Source of the DNA: an uncultured Eubacteriales bacterium
GTDB taxonomy: Bacteria; Bacillota; Clostridia; Oscillospirales; Oscillospiraceae
DNA length: 64,000 bases
Direction: 5' to 3'
NCBI GenBank assembly: GCA_902465435.1
Contig: CABQNH010000006.1
Location: forward strand, 1-64,000
Positions 35,121 to 43,727 of this stretch are shown here, piece after piece (the stretch's first letter is position 1; each line of letters starts with the position of its first letter). The position numbers were made by a program, and so were the translations under genes. The notes beneath the pieces were generated by a model. The model did no database searches and was not told where the DNA came from. It was given only the letters and a program-made list of their open reading frames with translations.

Positions 35121-36785
35121 ATGACACAACCCGCAAGAAAACAGAACTTCCTGACCGGCGCCGCCATTTTAGCGCTCGCGACGGCCATCGTGAAGGTCAT
35201 CGGCGCCTGCTACAAGATCCCGCTTGTGCGGCTCATCGGCAACGACGGCTATGGCTACTTTTCGAACTCCTATGACATTTATTCTGTTCTTCTGACCATC
35301 TCGACGGCGGGACTTCCCGTCGCCATGAGCCGCATGATCTCCGAATCGCAGACGCTCGGCAACACGGCGCAGATCCGCAGGATCTATCGTGCCTCCCTGT
35401 ACGTATTTCTCTCGATCGGCATCGTCAGCAGTCTTCTGATGTTCGGCTTCTCAAAGCAGCTTGCCGTAGCCATCGGCTCGCCGAACTCGCGCTACGCCAT
35501 CGCCGTGCTTGCGCCGGCCGTCCTGTTCGTCTGCATCATCTCGTCGTTCCGCGGCTACTTTCAGGGACAGAACAACATGGTGCCGACCTCGGTATCGCAG
35601 GTCATTGAGGCGCTGTGCAAGCTGGTCTTCGGTCTGGGCTGCGCATGGCTTCTGATGCGCAGCACGCAGGACTTCACCCGCAACTACGCAGGCTCCCTGC
35701 TCGGCAGTCTTGCGCCCGACGCACTGTCCACGCACGGCAACACCGCACTTGCCGCAGGCGGCGCGATCTTCGGCGTCAGCTTCGGCTGTCTGCTCTCGGT
35801 GCTGTATCTCTGGCGCACCTTCCGGCGCAGCCAGGTCGGCGTTTCGCTCGCAGGCCACGTCAAGCCCATGCGCGCGACCATGAAGGAGCTGCTCTCCATT
35901 GCCATTCCGATCACCATCGGCTCCGCCGGATTGCAGCTCATCGGCCTGGTGGACACGGTCGTCGTGCTGCGCAGGTTGACCGGTGCAGCCGGTCTGACAC
36001 AGCTCGCCGCGGACAATCTCAAGGGCATTTACGCCGCCTGCGTCACGCTCTTCAATCTGCCCGGCGCGTTTGTCGTGCCGCTGACCGTAAGCGTGCTTCC
36101 CTCCGTCACCTCCTACCTGACGCTGAAAAACCGGCGCGGCGCTCTGATGGTGGAGGAATCCGCGATCCGCGTGATGGCGCTGCTCGTGATGCCCTGCGCC
36201 GTCGGCCTGATCGCCATATCCTCTCCGATCCTCCAGCTTCTTTACGGCTACCAGGGCGCCAATCTTGCGACCGCAACGCCGATCCTCGTGCTGCTCGGCC
36301 TCGCCGTGCTGTTTAACTGCCTCGTGCTTCTCACCAACGCCATCATGCAGGCGCACGGAATCATCTCGATCCCGGTCGTCCATATGCTCATCGGCGGCGT
36401 TGTCCGTGTCATCGTGAACTTCATCCTTGTGGGCACGCCGTCCTTGAACATCGTCGGGGCGCCGATCGGCACCCTGATCTGCTTCCTTCTGATCACCTCG
36501 CTGAATCTCTTCGCCATGCACCGGATGCTCCCGCGCCGCCCGAAGCTTCTGCGCAATATGTGCAAGCCCTTCATTGCGGCCGCTGTGATGGGTCTTGCGT
36601 CCTATTTCACCAACTCCGTGCTTGTCCGTCTGCTCGGCTCCGCAAAGATCGCCTGCCTCGGCGGACTGGTCGTGGCCGTTGTGGTTTATGCCGTGATGGT
36701 CGTTGCGCTCAAGGTTGTGACCATGGAGGACTGCATGCTCCTGCCGAAGGGCGAAAAAATCGCAAAAATTCTCCGGATTCACTGA
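35121..36785 (+). CDS. MOP-superfamily polysaccharide/lipid flippase (SpoVB/YabM-like)
   Basis: 554-residue polytopic membrane protein of the MurJ/SpoVB/Wzx type, with about 14 hydrophobic segments and the N-terminal ALATAIVKVIGACYKIPLVRLIGNDGYG signature region common to SpoVB/YabM (split by hydrophobic turns). These proteins move lipid-linked cell-wall or exopolysaccharide precursors across the membrane. SpoVB acts in spore cortex synthesis. The location close to rqcP and yabPQ matches the YabM position in Bacillus. The ATG is four bases after the deaminase stop. Confidence 0.87.
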   Translation: MTQPARKQNFLTGAAILALATAIVKVIGACYKIPLVRLIGNDGYGYFSNSYDIYSVLLTISTAGLPVAMSRMISESQTLGNTAQIRRIYRASLYVFLSIGIVSSLLMFGFSKQLAVAIGSPNSRYAIAVLAPAVLFVCIISSFRGYFQGQNNMVPTSVSQVIEALCKLVFGLGCAWLLMRSTQDFTRNYAGSLLGSLAPDALSTHGNTALAAGGAIFGVSFGCLLSVLYLWRTFRRSQVGVSLAGHVKPMRATMKELLSIAIPITIGSAGLQLIGLVDTVVVLRRLTGAAGLTQLAADNLKGIYAACVTLFNLPGAFVVPLTVSVLPSVTSYLTLKNRRGALMVEESAIRVMALLVMPCAVGLIAISSPILQLLYGYQGANLATATPILVLLGLAVLFNCLVLLTNAIMQAHGIISIPVVHMLIGGVVRVIVNFILVGTPSLNIVGAPIGTLICFLLITSLNLFAMHRMLPRRPKLLRNMCKPFIAAAVMGLASYFTNSVLVRLLGSAKIACLGGLVVAVVVYAVMVVALKVVTMEDCMLLPKGEKIAKILRIH

Positions 36786-36803
36786 GAAATGCTAATAAAA
36801 CTC

Positions 36804-36832
36804 TTGCGAATGTGACAGAATTATGATATTAT
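36804..36832 (+). promoter_or_regulatory. Sigma-A promoter of the HU gene
   Basis: TTGCGA at 36804-36809, a 17-bp spacer and TATTAT at 36827-36832. The start is about 75 bases upstream of the AGAAAGAGG ribosome site of hup. Confidence 0.7.
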
Positions 36833-36915
36833 GAAAGATAGCTATGGAAATATTCGGCTTTCGCAATTCGTTTCGAGAATTTTCTGTCATATTATTGTAA
36901 GAAAGAGGTAACACC

Positions 36916-37191
36916 ATGAACAAAACTGAACTGATCGCAAGTATTTCGGAAAAGGCCGGCCTGTCCAAGAAGGACGCGGAGAAGGCGCTCAACGCAACCG
37001 TCGAAGCAATCACCGCTGCGCTGCAGGCAGAGGAAAAGGTACAGCTCGTCGGCTTCGGCACCTTTGAGGTTCGCGCACGCGAGGCTCGTATGGGCCGCAA
37101 CCCCAGAACCAAGGAAACCGTTGAAATCCCGGCTACCAAGGTTCCTGCATTCAAGGCAGGCCAGGGGCTGAAAAACGCCGTTGCAAAGTAA
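36916..37191 (+). CDS. hup: DNA-binding protein HU
   Basis: 91-residue histone-like protein that bends and compacts DNA as a dimer. The sequence has the normal HU length, the helical N-terminal part, VGFGTFEVRAREARMGRNP (DNA-binding arm with the conserved Arg/Asn/Pro) and the C-terminal helix. AGAAAGAGG precedes the ATG. It has its own promoter and is followed by a GC-rich hairpin region. Confidence 0.97.
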   Translation: MNKTELIASISEKAGLSKKDAEKALNATVEAITAALQAEEKVQLVGFGTFEVRAREARMGRNPRTKETVEIPATKVPAFKAGQGLKNAVAK

Positions 37192-37329
37192 GAAACTCTC
37201 CGGGAGCCTCTGATGCGATTCCAAACGGCGGACGGCGAATCCCTTTCGCCGACGCATCGGTTTGGCGAAATTCACTCGCCGACCATCCCGATTGCCGGAA
37301 CCGGAGCCTCCCCAGAGCTTCTCATGGCA

Positions 37330-37381
37330 GGCAAGGAGCTGTCTCACCCCGAGGCGGCCCCTTGCCTGTTGCTTTTTTGGC
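37330..37381 (+). terminator. Possible intrinsic terminator after hup
   Basis: GGCAAGG and CCTTGCC enclose a loop and are followed by TGTTGCTTTTTT. It is the only T-run-ended hairpin in the noncoding stretch 37192-37432, which otherwise shows no gene. Confidence 0.5.
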
Positions 37382-37413
37382 AGGGTGGGAACAGGCCGCC
37401 CGCCAATGAGGGC

Positions 37414-37699
37414 AACGACGTGAAACGTCGTTCCGCGTGTCAAAAAACCTTTTTGACACGCTGCAGGCTATCAAGAAAGTTCGGAAGGCAAGGAACCTCG
37501 CGCCTGTAGGCGTACATAGGTACGGTAAGGCGCGAGTTCCGAAGTAAGTCAAAACAATAAATATTTCCTTGTTTTTGAGCGTAATTGATTTGAATTTTTC
37601 TATAAAATGGACGCACCGAAAGGGAAAATCGTCAAAATTGTTTCCCTGTTTTGACGGTTGCGAGCTTTATTGACAGCCTGAACGACGTGAAACGTCGTT
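37414..37699 (+). repeat. Complete 250-bp hairpin element flanked by a direct repeat of a local hairpin
   Basis: The 19-bp palindromic sequence AACGACGTGAAACGTCGTT occurs at 37414-37432 and again at 37681-37699. Between them lie 248 bp that match the spo0A-downstream copies: the GCGTGTCAAAAAACC...GACACGC hairpin, CTATCAAGAAAGTTCGGAA, a hairpin around GTACATAGGTACGGT, an AT-rich middle, then AAATCGTCAAAA...TTTTGACGGTT and TTTATTGACAGCCTG. It carries no open reading frame of note and ends 24 bases before the rqcP start. Confidence 0.8.
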
Positions 37700-37723
37700 T
37701 GCACGTCTATGATAGGAGGAATT

Positions 37724-37972
37724 ATGAGACTGGATAAATATTTGAAGGTATCGCGCCTGATTAAGCGCCGCACCGTTGCAAACGACGCCTGCGACAACGC
37801 CCGCGTAACGGTCAACGGCCGCCCGGCCAAAGCGTCCTATGACGTGAAGGTCGGCGACCAAATCTCCATCGCCTTCGGCCAGAAGACCCTGACGGTTGAG
37901 GTGCTTGCCGTCGCCGATGCCGTCCGTAAGGATGACGCCGCCGCCATGTACCGCGAGCTGCCGCAGCGCTGA
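37724..37972 (+). CDS. rqcP: S4-domain RNA-binding protein RqcP/YabO
   Basis: 82-residue S4-fold protein ([17 protein letters not shown]...[19 protein letters not shown] pattern). RqcP works in ribosome-associated quality control, stabilising peptidyl-tRNA on stalled 50S subunits while RqcH adds alanine tails. The length and the S4 core match; it resembles the heat-shock Hsp15 family. AGGAGG lies six bases upstream of ATG 37724. In Bacillus it sits between yabM/mazG and yabPQ-divIC, all of which (except mazG) occur close by here. Confidence 0.93.
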   Translation: MRLDKYLKVSRLIKRRTVANDACDNARVTVNGRPAKASYDVKVGDQISIAFGQKTLTVEVLAVADAVRKDDAAAMYRELPQR

Positions 37973-38079
37973 GCAATCATCCCGCCACCCCGAGCCGCAT
38001 AACGCGGCGTTCTCTGCCCTCTTAGCGCAGCTCCCAAGTACACCAAAATACGCCCCGTCGAATGCATTTTGACGAATTG

Positions 38080-38086
38080 TGTCGAA
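38080..38086 (+). promoter_or_regulatory. Possible 0A box upstream of spo0A
   Basis: TGTCGAA within ATTGTGTCGAAAAG matches the 0A-box core bound by phosphorylated Spo0A. It lies about 30 bp upstream of the -35 element of spo0A, which suggests self-regulation. Confidence 0.5.
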
Positions 38087-38116
38087 AAGTTCCTGCAAGA
38101 AATTTGCAAAAACACC

Positions 38117-38145
38117 TTGAAAAAACTGGTTGATTATGGTAAATT
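38117..38145 (+). promoter_or_regulatory. Promoter of spo0A
   Basis: TTGAAA at 38117-38122, a 17-bp spacer and TAAATT at 38140-38145. It sits upstream of a GGGAGAG ribosome site before ATG 38216. Confidence 0.55.
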
Positions 38146-38215
38146 ATATATACCGCGGCGGGAAAAATGAAATTCAAATTCAATTTGTTACATTTTAATA
38201 CGGGAGAGTAAAGCT

Positions 38216-39001
38216 ATGGGAAATCGGATTCGCGTTATGATTGCGGATAGCAATGAGGAGTTTTGCGATAATCTCAGCAATCAAATGAAACAAAGAGAAG
38301 GATATGAAGTAGCAGGAATTGCACTCGACGGCGCAAAGGCTTTGGCAATGGTGGGAGAATTTAAGCCGGATGTGCTGGTATTGGACCTGATGCTGACAAA
38401 GCTCGACGGCATGTCGGTGCTGAAATCGCTGAGCGGTATGGAACACCGTCCGACGACGATCGTCACCTCCAATTTTACAACGGACTATGTGTCCATGATG
38501 GCCTCGAGCCTGGGCGCGCAGCTCTTTGTGCTCAAGCCCTGCGATGTATCGGCGCTTGCCGACCGCATCTGCGAGCTGCGCGAGCAGACGAAGGCGCTGC
38601 AGAACGGGCTGCAGGCCAAGCGGATGCCAGAGCGGAACATTGAGGCCATGGTGACCTCCGTGATCCACGAGATCGGCGTACCCGCGCATATCAAGGGGTA
38701 TCAGTATCTTCGCGAGGCGATCATGCTGGCCGTGGAGGACATGGACGTCATCAACGCCATTACGAAGGTTTTGTACCCGCAGGTGGCAAAGACATTTTCG
38801 ACCACGCCGTCCCGCGTGGAGCGCGCGATTCGCCACGCAATCGAGGTCGCGTGGGATCGCGGCGATCTGGACACGCTGCAGCGCTTCTTTGGCTACACGG
38901 TGTCTAATACCAAGGGCAAGCCTACCAACTCGGAATTCATTGCGCTGATCGCGGATAAGCTTCAGCTGCAGCTTAAAAATTCGGAAGCGGCCGTCCTGTA
39001 A
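38216..39001 (+). CDS. spo0A: Sporulation master regulator Spo0A
   Basis: 261-residue response regulator. Receiver domain 1-120 with phosphoacceptor Asp57 (VLVLDLML) and Lys in FVLKPCD. The C-terminal effector domain (about 150-261) has the characteristic [21 protein letters not shown] recognition-helix stretch. Near the N-terminus, where other Spo0A proteins have ADDN, this one has ADSN, so one of the two acidic Mg2+-pocket residues is Ser. It has its own promoter with a possible 0A box and ends at a hairpin now duplicated by the tandem repeat elements. spoIVB, its usual upstream neighbour, is not next to it. Confidence 0.96.
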   Translation: MGNRIRVMIADSNEEFCDNLSNQMKQREGYEVAGIALDGAKALAMVGEFKPDVLVLDLMLTKLDGMSVLKSLSGMEHRPTTIVTSNFTTDYVSMMASSLGAQLFVLKPCDVSALADRICELREQTKALQNGLQAKRMPERNIEAMVTSVIHEIGVPAHIKGYQYLREAIMLAVEDMDVINAITKVLYPQVAKTFSTTPSRVERAIRHAIEVAWDRGDLDTLQRFFGYTVSNTKGKPTNSEFIALIADKLQLQLKNSEAAVL

Positions 39002-39073
39002 CGCCGCGAAAGCATTGGCGACCGCAGGGGCGAAAGCTTCCACGAAATGCCCCTCGGCACACAATCTGCAAAA

Positions 39074-39716
39074 GCAAAAAAGCATACGAAATCTGCTGAA
39101 AGGGCAGATTTCGTATGCTTTTCAGCGTGTCAAAAAACCTTTTTGACACGCTGGCAGGCTATCAAGAAAGTTCGGAATACGAGTAACTCACGCCCGTCGC
39201 CGTACATAGGTACGGTAGGGCGCGAGTTCCGAAGTAAGTCAAAATAATAAACTTTATCCACTTTTTGAATCGTATTTGTTTGAAACTTTTCAAAAAATAG
39301 AATAGATACGTTTCATATGGAAATCGTCAAAAATGTTTTCTCATTTTGACGATTACGGACTTTATTAACAGTCTGAAGCATACGAAATCTGCTGAAAGGG
39401 CAGATTTCGTATGCTTTTCAGCGTGTCAAAAAACCTTTTTGACACGCTGGCAGACGATCAAGAAAGTTCGGAATACGAGTAACTCGCGCCCGTCGCCGTA
39501 CATAGGTACGGTAGGGTGCGAGTTCCGAAGTAAGTCAAAATAATAAACTTTATCCACTTTTTGAATCGTATTTGTTTGAAACTTTTCAAAAAATAGAATA
39601 GATACGTTTCATATGGAAGTCGTCAAAAATGTTTTCTCATTTTGACGATTACGGACTTTATTGACAGTCTGAAGCATACGAAATCTGCTGAAAGAGCAGA
39701 TTTCGTATGCTTTTTC
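39074..39716 (+). repeat. Tandem array of 250-bp hairpin elements with triplicated terminator hairpin
   Basis: The terminator hairpin GCATACGAAATCTGC...GCAGATTTCGTATGC occurs three times, at 39082-39118, 39378-39414 and 39674-39710, exactly 296 bp apart. Between the copies lie two near-identical elements of about 259 bp (39119-39377 and 39415-39673) that differ at only a few positions. An A-run precedes the first hairpin and a T-run follows the last, as expected of one bidirectional terminator between spo0A and the convergent MATE gene that was split by the elements. No protein-coding gene is present in 39002-39770. Confidence 0.9.
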
Positions 39717-39770
39717 TATGAAATCAAGGCCTCCCTGCCGCCGTTTCTCCGGCCAAGCCCGCCTTCTCCG

Positions 39771-41147
39771 CTATTTCGGCGCTGCGCCTTCCGCCGCGCC
39801 GACGATCCGTTTTCGGTAAAACGCGAAAAGAAACGGCACAGAAACAACGAAGGTCAAAAAGTCCGCCGCGGGCTGACTGAGCTGCACCCCGACACAGCCC
39901 CACAGCTGCGGCAGCAGCAGGATGGCCGGGACAAAAAAGACGCCCTGCCGGCAGCTGGCCAAAAAGGTTGCCGATGTCTTGAAGCCGAGGCTCTGGTACA
40001 GCTGGTTGACATAAGTCGAGAGCGCCAGAAACGGCATGACCGCGCAGGCATAGTACAGTGTCTGCGTGCCGATGCGCCGCACCTCCGCATCCGGGCTGAA
40101 CCAGCACATGATCGGACGCGCCAGCGCCGCGATCCCGCCTGCCGCGGCAAGGCAAACCGCGCTGCCCAAAAGCGCCGCAAAGCAGAACGACTGCCAGACG
40201 CGGCGGCGCTTTCCCGCGCTGTAATTATAGCCCGCAACCGGCTGAAAGCCCTGCCCGATGCCGAGCGTCAGGTTGCGCACAAACACATAGACCTTGTTGG
40301 CAATCGTAATGGCAGCGACGGCTGCGTCCCCATAGCGGACCGCCTGCCGGTTGAGCAGCGCCGCCGCAAGGCTTCCAAGACCTTGCCGGAAGATCGTGGG
40401 CAGGCCCGTCGCAAGAATTTGGACGTAGTCACCAGGTCGTCTGCTGACGCTCCGCAGCCGCACGCGGACGATGGACTTGCCCCGAAGATAGAAGGACAGC
40501 AGCAGGCAGAAGCTGACGCACTGGCTGACGGCCGTAGCCAGCGCCGCGCCGCCCGTGCCCAAAGGAAGCACAAAGAGAAACAGCGGATCCAGCGCGACAT
40601 TCAACACGCCGCCGACGCTCAGCCCCCACATGGCAAGCCGCGATTCTCCCTCCGCGCGCAGCACATTGTTCAGCACGAAGGACGCACAGCTCAAAGGCGC
40701 GGCAAGCAAAATGTAACGCGCATAAGCCCGCGCATGGGGAAGCATCGTCCTGCTGCATCGAAGCAACCGCAGGATGGGCGCAAGTCCGGCCAGACAGCCC
40801 CAGCCCACGAGCGCGCCGAGCAGCAGCGCCGCAAAAAAGGCGCTGGAAGCGCAGCGCTCCGCCGCTTCGTCGTCGCGTCTGCCGAGACTGCGGCTGATCA
40901 GGCTGCCCGCACCCATGCCGAGGCCATAGCCGACGGCCTGCAGTACCGCCATCAGCGTATAGACCATGCCGACGGCGGCAGATGCCGATTTGTTGATCTG
41001 CGAAACGAAATAGGTATCCGCCGTGTTATAGATCACCGTGACCAGCATACTAATCGTCGTGGGAATCGCGAGCGCGGTCACAAGCCGTGGGATCGGCGTC
41101 TCCAGCATGTTTGTATATTGTTCTTCGCTGCTTGAGGGCTGCTGCAT
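39771..41147 (-). CDS. MATE-family multidrug/Na+ antiporter
   Basis: 458-residue integral membrane exporter with 12 predicted helices in two halves. Recognisable MATE features are the N-terminal TPIPRLVTALAIPTTISMLVT region, YNTADTYFVSQ, and NVALDPLFLFVLPLG, plus GQGFQPVAGYNYSAG in the second half. Substrates cannot be inferred. ATG 41147 is used since AAAGGTGATAAC precedes it; an upstream GTG-type extension is unlikely. It is convergent with spo0A and separated by the repeat array. Confidence 0.9.
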   Translation of the reverse strand: MQQPSSSEEQYTNMLETPIPRLVTALAIPTTISMLVTVIYNTADTYFVSQINKSASAAVGMVYTLMAVLQAVGYGLGMGAGSLISRSLGRRDDEAAERCASSAFFAALLLGALVGWGCLAGLAPILRLLRCSRTMLPHARAYARYILLAAPLSCASFVLNNVLRAEGESRLAMWGLSVGGVLNVALDPLFLFVLPLGTGGAALATAVSQCVSFCLLLSFYLRGKSIVRVRLRSVSRRPGDYVQILATGLPTIFRQGLGSLAAALLNRQAVRYGDAAVAAITIANKVYVFVRNLTLGIGQGFQPVAGYNYSAGKRRRVWQSFCFAALLGSAVCLAAAGGIAALARPIMCWFSPDAEVRRIGTQTLYYACAVMPFLALSTYVNQLYQSLGFKTSATFLASCRQGVFFVPAILLLPQLWGCVGVQLSQPAADFLTFVVSVPFLFAFYRKRIVGAAEGAAPK

Positions 41148-41260
41148 GTTATCACCTTTTGCTATAGAATGGGCGTCTCCGATTCCGCCCGCATGGTCAT
41201 ACCGACATCCCAATCCGGGCGCAAGTTAGACACACCGACAGGATTCTTACGCGATCCGGC

Positions 41261-41965
41261 TCAGGTGATGCAGAAGCCGCCGTTGATATGCAGAATCTCG
41301 CCGGTCACAAACTCCGCCTGCGCAAGATACAGCATGGCGTTTGCGATATCCTCCGGCCGACCGTTCCGGCCGATCGGCGTATCCTCGCGCAGCGCCTGCA
41401 CCGTTTCCTCACTCACGGAGGCCATCATATCCGTCATGGTCACGCCCGGCGAAACGGCGTTGACCCGGATCCCGGACGGCCCCAGCTCCTTGGCCAGCGC
41501 CTTGGTCATTGCGTCGATCGCGCCCTTCGTCGCGGAGTAGCACACCTCGCAGGATGCACCGACCTGCCCCCACATGGACGAGACATTGATCACGCAGCCC
41601 GCATGCCGATGGAGCATGGAGGGAAGCGCCGCGCAGATGCAGCGGTACGCGCCGCCGACGTTGACGGCAAACACACGGTCCCACTGCGCCTGTCCAATCT
41701 CCGTAATCAGGCCGTAATGGCAGACCCCGGCGTTATTGACCAGCACATCGACCTCGCCGATCCTTTGGAAGGCCGCGCGCACCGCCTGCGCATCGGTCAC
41801 ATCCGCGCAGAGCGCGGTGCTCCCGGTTTCCTCTGCGATGCGGCGTGCCGCCTCATGCGATTTTTCGTACAAAAAGAAGACCCGGTAGCCCGCCGCTGCG
41901 AAGCTCCGCACCGCCGCCGCGCCAATGCCGCGCGAGCCGCCGGTGATCACCGCCGTTTTTTCCAT
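41261..41965 (-). CDS. Short-chain dehydrogenase/reductase, FabG-like
   Basis: 234-residue SDR with the Rossmann TGGSRGIG motif, NNAGV, catalytic Ser in INVSSMWGQ, the YSATKGAID tetrad (Tyr and Lys) and the C-terminal INGGFCI. This places it in the FabG-type 3-oxoacyl-reductase group, but it stands apart from other fatty-acid genes, so it may act on another carbonyl substrate. GGAGGTTTGAC precedes the ATG. Confidence 0.85.
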   Translation of the reverse strand: MEKTAVITGGSRGIGAAAVRSFAAAGYRVFFLYEKSHEAARRIAEETGSTALCADVTDAQAVRAAFQRIGEVDVLVNNAGVCHYGLITEIGQAQWDRVFAVNVGGAYRCICAALPSMLHRHAGCVINVSSMWGQVGASCEVCYSATKGAIDAMTKALAKELGPSGIRVNAVSPGVTMTDMMASVSEETVQALREDTPIGRNGRPEDIANAMLYLAQAEFVTGEILHINGGFCIT

Positions 41966-42042
41966 GTCAAACCTCCAAAAAATTGGCGAGATGAACCTTC
42001 ATCTCGCCAGAATCAAATCAAAGAGCACTATGGGAGCCTGCC

Positions 42043-42444
42043 TCAGCGCCGGCGGGACTTCGTCTTGTGATCGGCATACTGTCGGCAGGAGGAGATCTTG
42101 CTGTCGGAATCCGCCATGAACTGCTTCAGCTTGTCCTCAAATGTGAGGGGCGGACGCGGCTCCGCCGGACGGCGGGGCGCAGACTTCGGCTTATTGTTCG
42201 GCTTCTGCTGCTGCAAAAGGCGCTTGATGGAAAGGCTGATCTTTCCGGCCGGGTCGACCGCAATGACCATCACGCGCACCGGGTCGCCCTCGTTGAGGTG
42301 CTGACGGATGTCGCTGACGAAGGTGTTGGAAATTTCGGAGATATGCACCATACCGGTCTTGCCGCCCGGCAGATCGATAAATGCGCCGAATTTTGTAATT
42401 GAGCGGACGGTTCCGTCCAGAATTGCGCCGACTGTTGCGTCCAT
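42043..42444 (-). CDS. S1 RNA-binding domain protein YabR-like
   Basis: 133-residue protein with one S1 domain at the N-terminus (VGAILDGTVRSITKFGAFIDLPGGKTGMVHISEIS, read through the domain) and a basic, Pro/Gln/Lys-rich tail. YabR of Bacillus occupies the same place after divIC. Its role is in RNA or ribosome-related processes and is not well established. The ATG at 42444 is the first Met before the S1 fold; the ORF could extend to 42495 but without a ribosome site. Confidence 0.85.
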   Translation of the reverse strand: MDATVGAILDGTVRSITKFGAFIDLPGGKTGMVHISEISNTFVSDIRQHLNEGDPVRVMVIAVDPAGKISLSIKRLLQQQKPNNKPKSAPRRPAEPRPPLTFEDKLKQFMADSDSKISSCRQYADHKTKSRRR

Positions 42445-42501
42445 AAGCGTCTGTGTTTCCTCTCTCAGATTGATGAAAAAGCGGAACGCGGGCAAAAGGC
42501 C

Positions 42502-42780
42502 CTATTTATTCTGCGTGATAAACAGCACAACGCCCTCCGCGACCATGCCCAGACGCTCCTCCGCGAGCTTGCGCACCGCGTCGTCCGTACCGAGCGCATC
42601 GATATCCGATTGCAGCTGCAAATTGGCGGAAAGCGCGGAAACCTTTTCCGATTCATACTGTGTGATTTCGGCGTTTGTGTCGTCGATCTGCCGCTGGAGC
42701 GACACGAGGGTAAACGTGCCGTAAAGGAGCAGCGCCAGAATCAGGAGCTTGGTCAGGAACGATGACTTGCGAAGTCGCAT
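42502..42780 (-). CDS. divIC: Septum formation initiator family protein DivIC
   Basis: 92-residue bitopic membrane protein: a short basic cytoplasmic N-terminus, one helix (about residues 10-28), then a coiled-coil (SLQRQIDDTNAEITQYESEKVSALSANLQLQSD pattern) and RKLAEERLGMV, the DivIC/FtsB signature. It stabilises the FtsL-based division complex. ATG 42780 follows GGGAGG. Its 5' end lies inside the end of the yabQ frame (128-base overlap). Confidence 0.88.
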   Translation of the reverse strand: MRLRKSSFLTKLLILALLLYGTFTLVSLQRQIDDTNAEITQYESEKVSALSANLQLQSDIDALGTDDAVRKLAEERLGMVAEGVVLFITQNK

Positions 42781-43258
42781 CAAAGGAACCTCCCTGTGCG
42801 TGTTTTTTCCGCGAGCGCTTGGCTTTTCGAGCGGATTCTTTTACGCGTATTATTCTAAACCATTTTTTCGCTCTTGAAAAGAGGAATTTTGCAAATTTTC
42901 TTATTTTTTTGAAAAAAAATAAAAAAGGCTGCCGCAATATGCGCCACGGGAGCAGCAAAAGGCGGAGAAGCTGCCCGAACAGCCATAAAAACGGTCGGCT
43001 GAGCAGCAAAAAATACAGCGTCGCCCCCAAGCCGACGCCCAAAAACGCAAACAGACGGAAGTCTCCGCGCCCAACGTAGAGCGCAAAGAGCAGCAGGGAA
43101 AGCGTCAAGGTCAGGCCGAACAGGAAGTCAAGCGGGTGCGTCAGCGCGCGGACGCGCCGCCGCACGGCGCGCAGAAGATCATAATATGCGCCGAGGGCAA
43201 GACCAAGCGCACCCGAAAGCAGAAACTCGGCGCATTGCAGCGATACCGGCAGCTCCAT
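42653..43258 (-). CDS. yabQ: Spore cortex protein YabQ
   Basis: 201-residue frame. The first 130 residues form about four to five membrane helices (LSGALGLALGAYYDLLRAVRRR, LFGQLLRLLLLPWRILRQPFL), typical of YabQ, needed for spore cortex formation. The ATG overlaps the yabP stop. The tail from about residue 150 is basic and then runs, in a different frame, through the first 128 bases of divIC. The true stop may therefore be lost or a frameshift may have extended the tail. Confidence 0.8.
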   Translation of the reverse strand: MELPVSLQCAEFLLSGALGLALGAYYDLLRAVRRRVRALTHPLDFLFGLTLTLSLLLFALYVGRGDFRLFAFLGVGLGATLYFLLLSRPFLWLFGQLLRLLLLPWRILRQPFLFFFKKIRKFAKFLFSRAKKWFRIIRVKESARKAKRSRKKHAQGGSFDATSQVIVPDQAPDSGAAPLRHVYPRVAPAADRRHKRRNHTV

Positions 43259-43536
43259 CAGCCAAACAGCTTTGCGAAAAAGCCGCGGCTCTGCGACTCC
43301 TCCGCATAATGCAGCGAGGAGATCTTCCCGGTGACGGAGACCTCGCCGCCGTCGATGGAAAGCGCCTGCATCTTCAGTCCCTCGCCCTGAATGCACAGCG
43401 CGCCCAGCGTCGTGTGCAGCAGCACAGTCTCCTCGTCAAAGCTTTCCACGTCGGTCACGCCGGAAACGGTCAGACGGCTGCGGCTGTCCAGCGTCAGGCG
43501 GTGCGGGGATTCGGAATGAGAAAGATGCGTATCCAT
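43258..43536 (-). CDS. yabP: Sporulation protein YabP
   Basis: 92-residue protein of the YabP/YqfC family (HRLTLDSRSRLTVSGVTDVESFDEETVLLHTTLGALCIQGEGL pattern), needed for correct spore coat/cortex assembly. It is the first gene of the yabP-yabQ-divIC-yabR block. The stop shares a base with the yabQ start, so translation is probably coupled. Confidence 0.93.
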   Translation of the reverse strand: MDTHLSHSESPHRLTLDSRSRLTVSGVTDVESFDEETVLLHTTLGALCIQGEGLKMQALSIDGGEVSVTGKISSLHYAEESQSRGFFAKLFG

Positions 43537-43727
43537 AGGGCGGCCTCCTTGCTCCCGGCAGATTCGTTACACACTATGTATACGAGGCCGCGCCTGAAAA
43601 TATGCCGAAAAAATTCAAGGAACCTCCGAATCGATCCACCGGGCTGGACAGGGAGATTTTTCACGTCCCAAGCCGGAGAGGCACGGGCATAGTCGGTATC
43701 TTTCCAATTTTAAATTTTCTGCCCGCC

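Noticed and set aside
33788..35200. Long minus-strand frame opposite the deaminase gene
   Set aside because: Shadow of a clear amidohydrolase gene; the product shows no known family.
39074..39716. CRISPR array
   Set aside because: The repeats are 296 bp apart and the intervening segments are nearly identical, so they are not spacers.
39642..41135. 497-codon plus-strand frame over the MATE gene
   Set aside because: It starts inside the repeat array and then runs antisense to an intact MATE gene; the product is compositionally odd.
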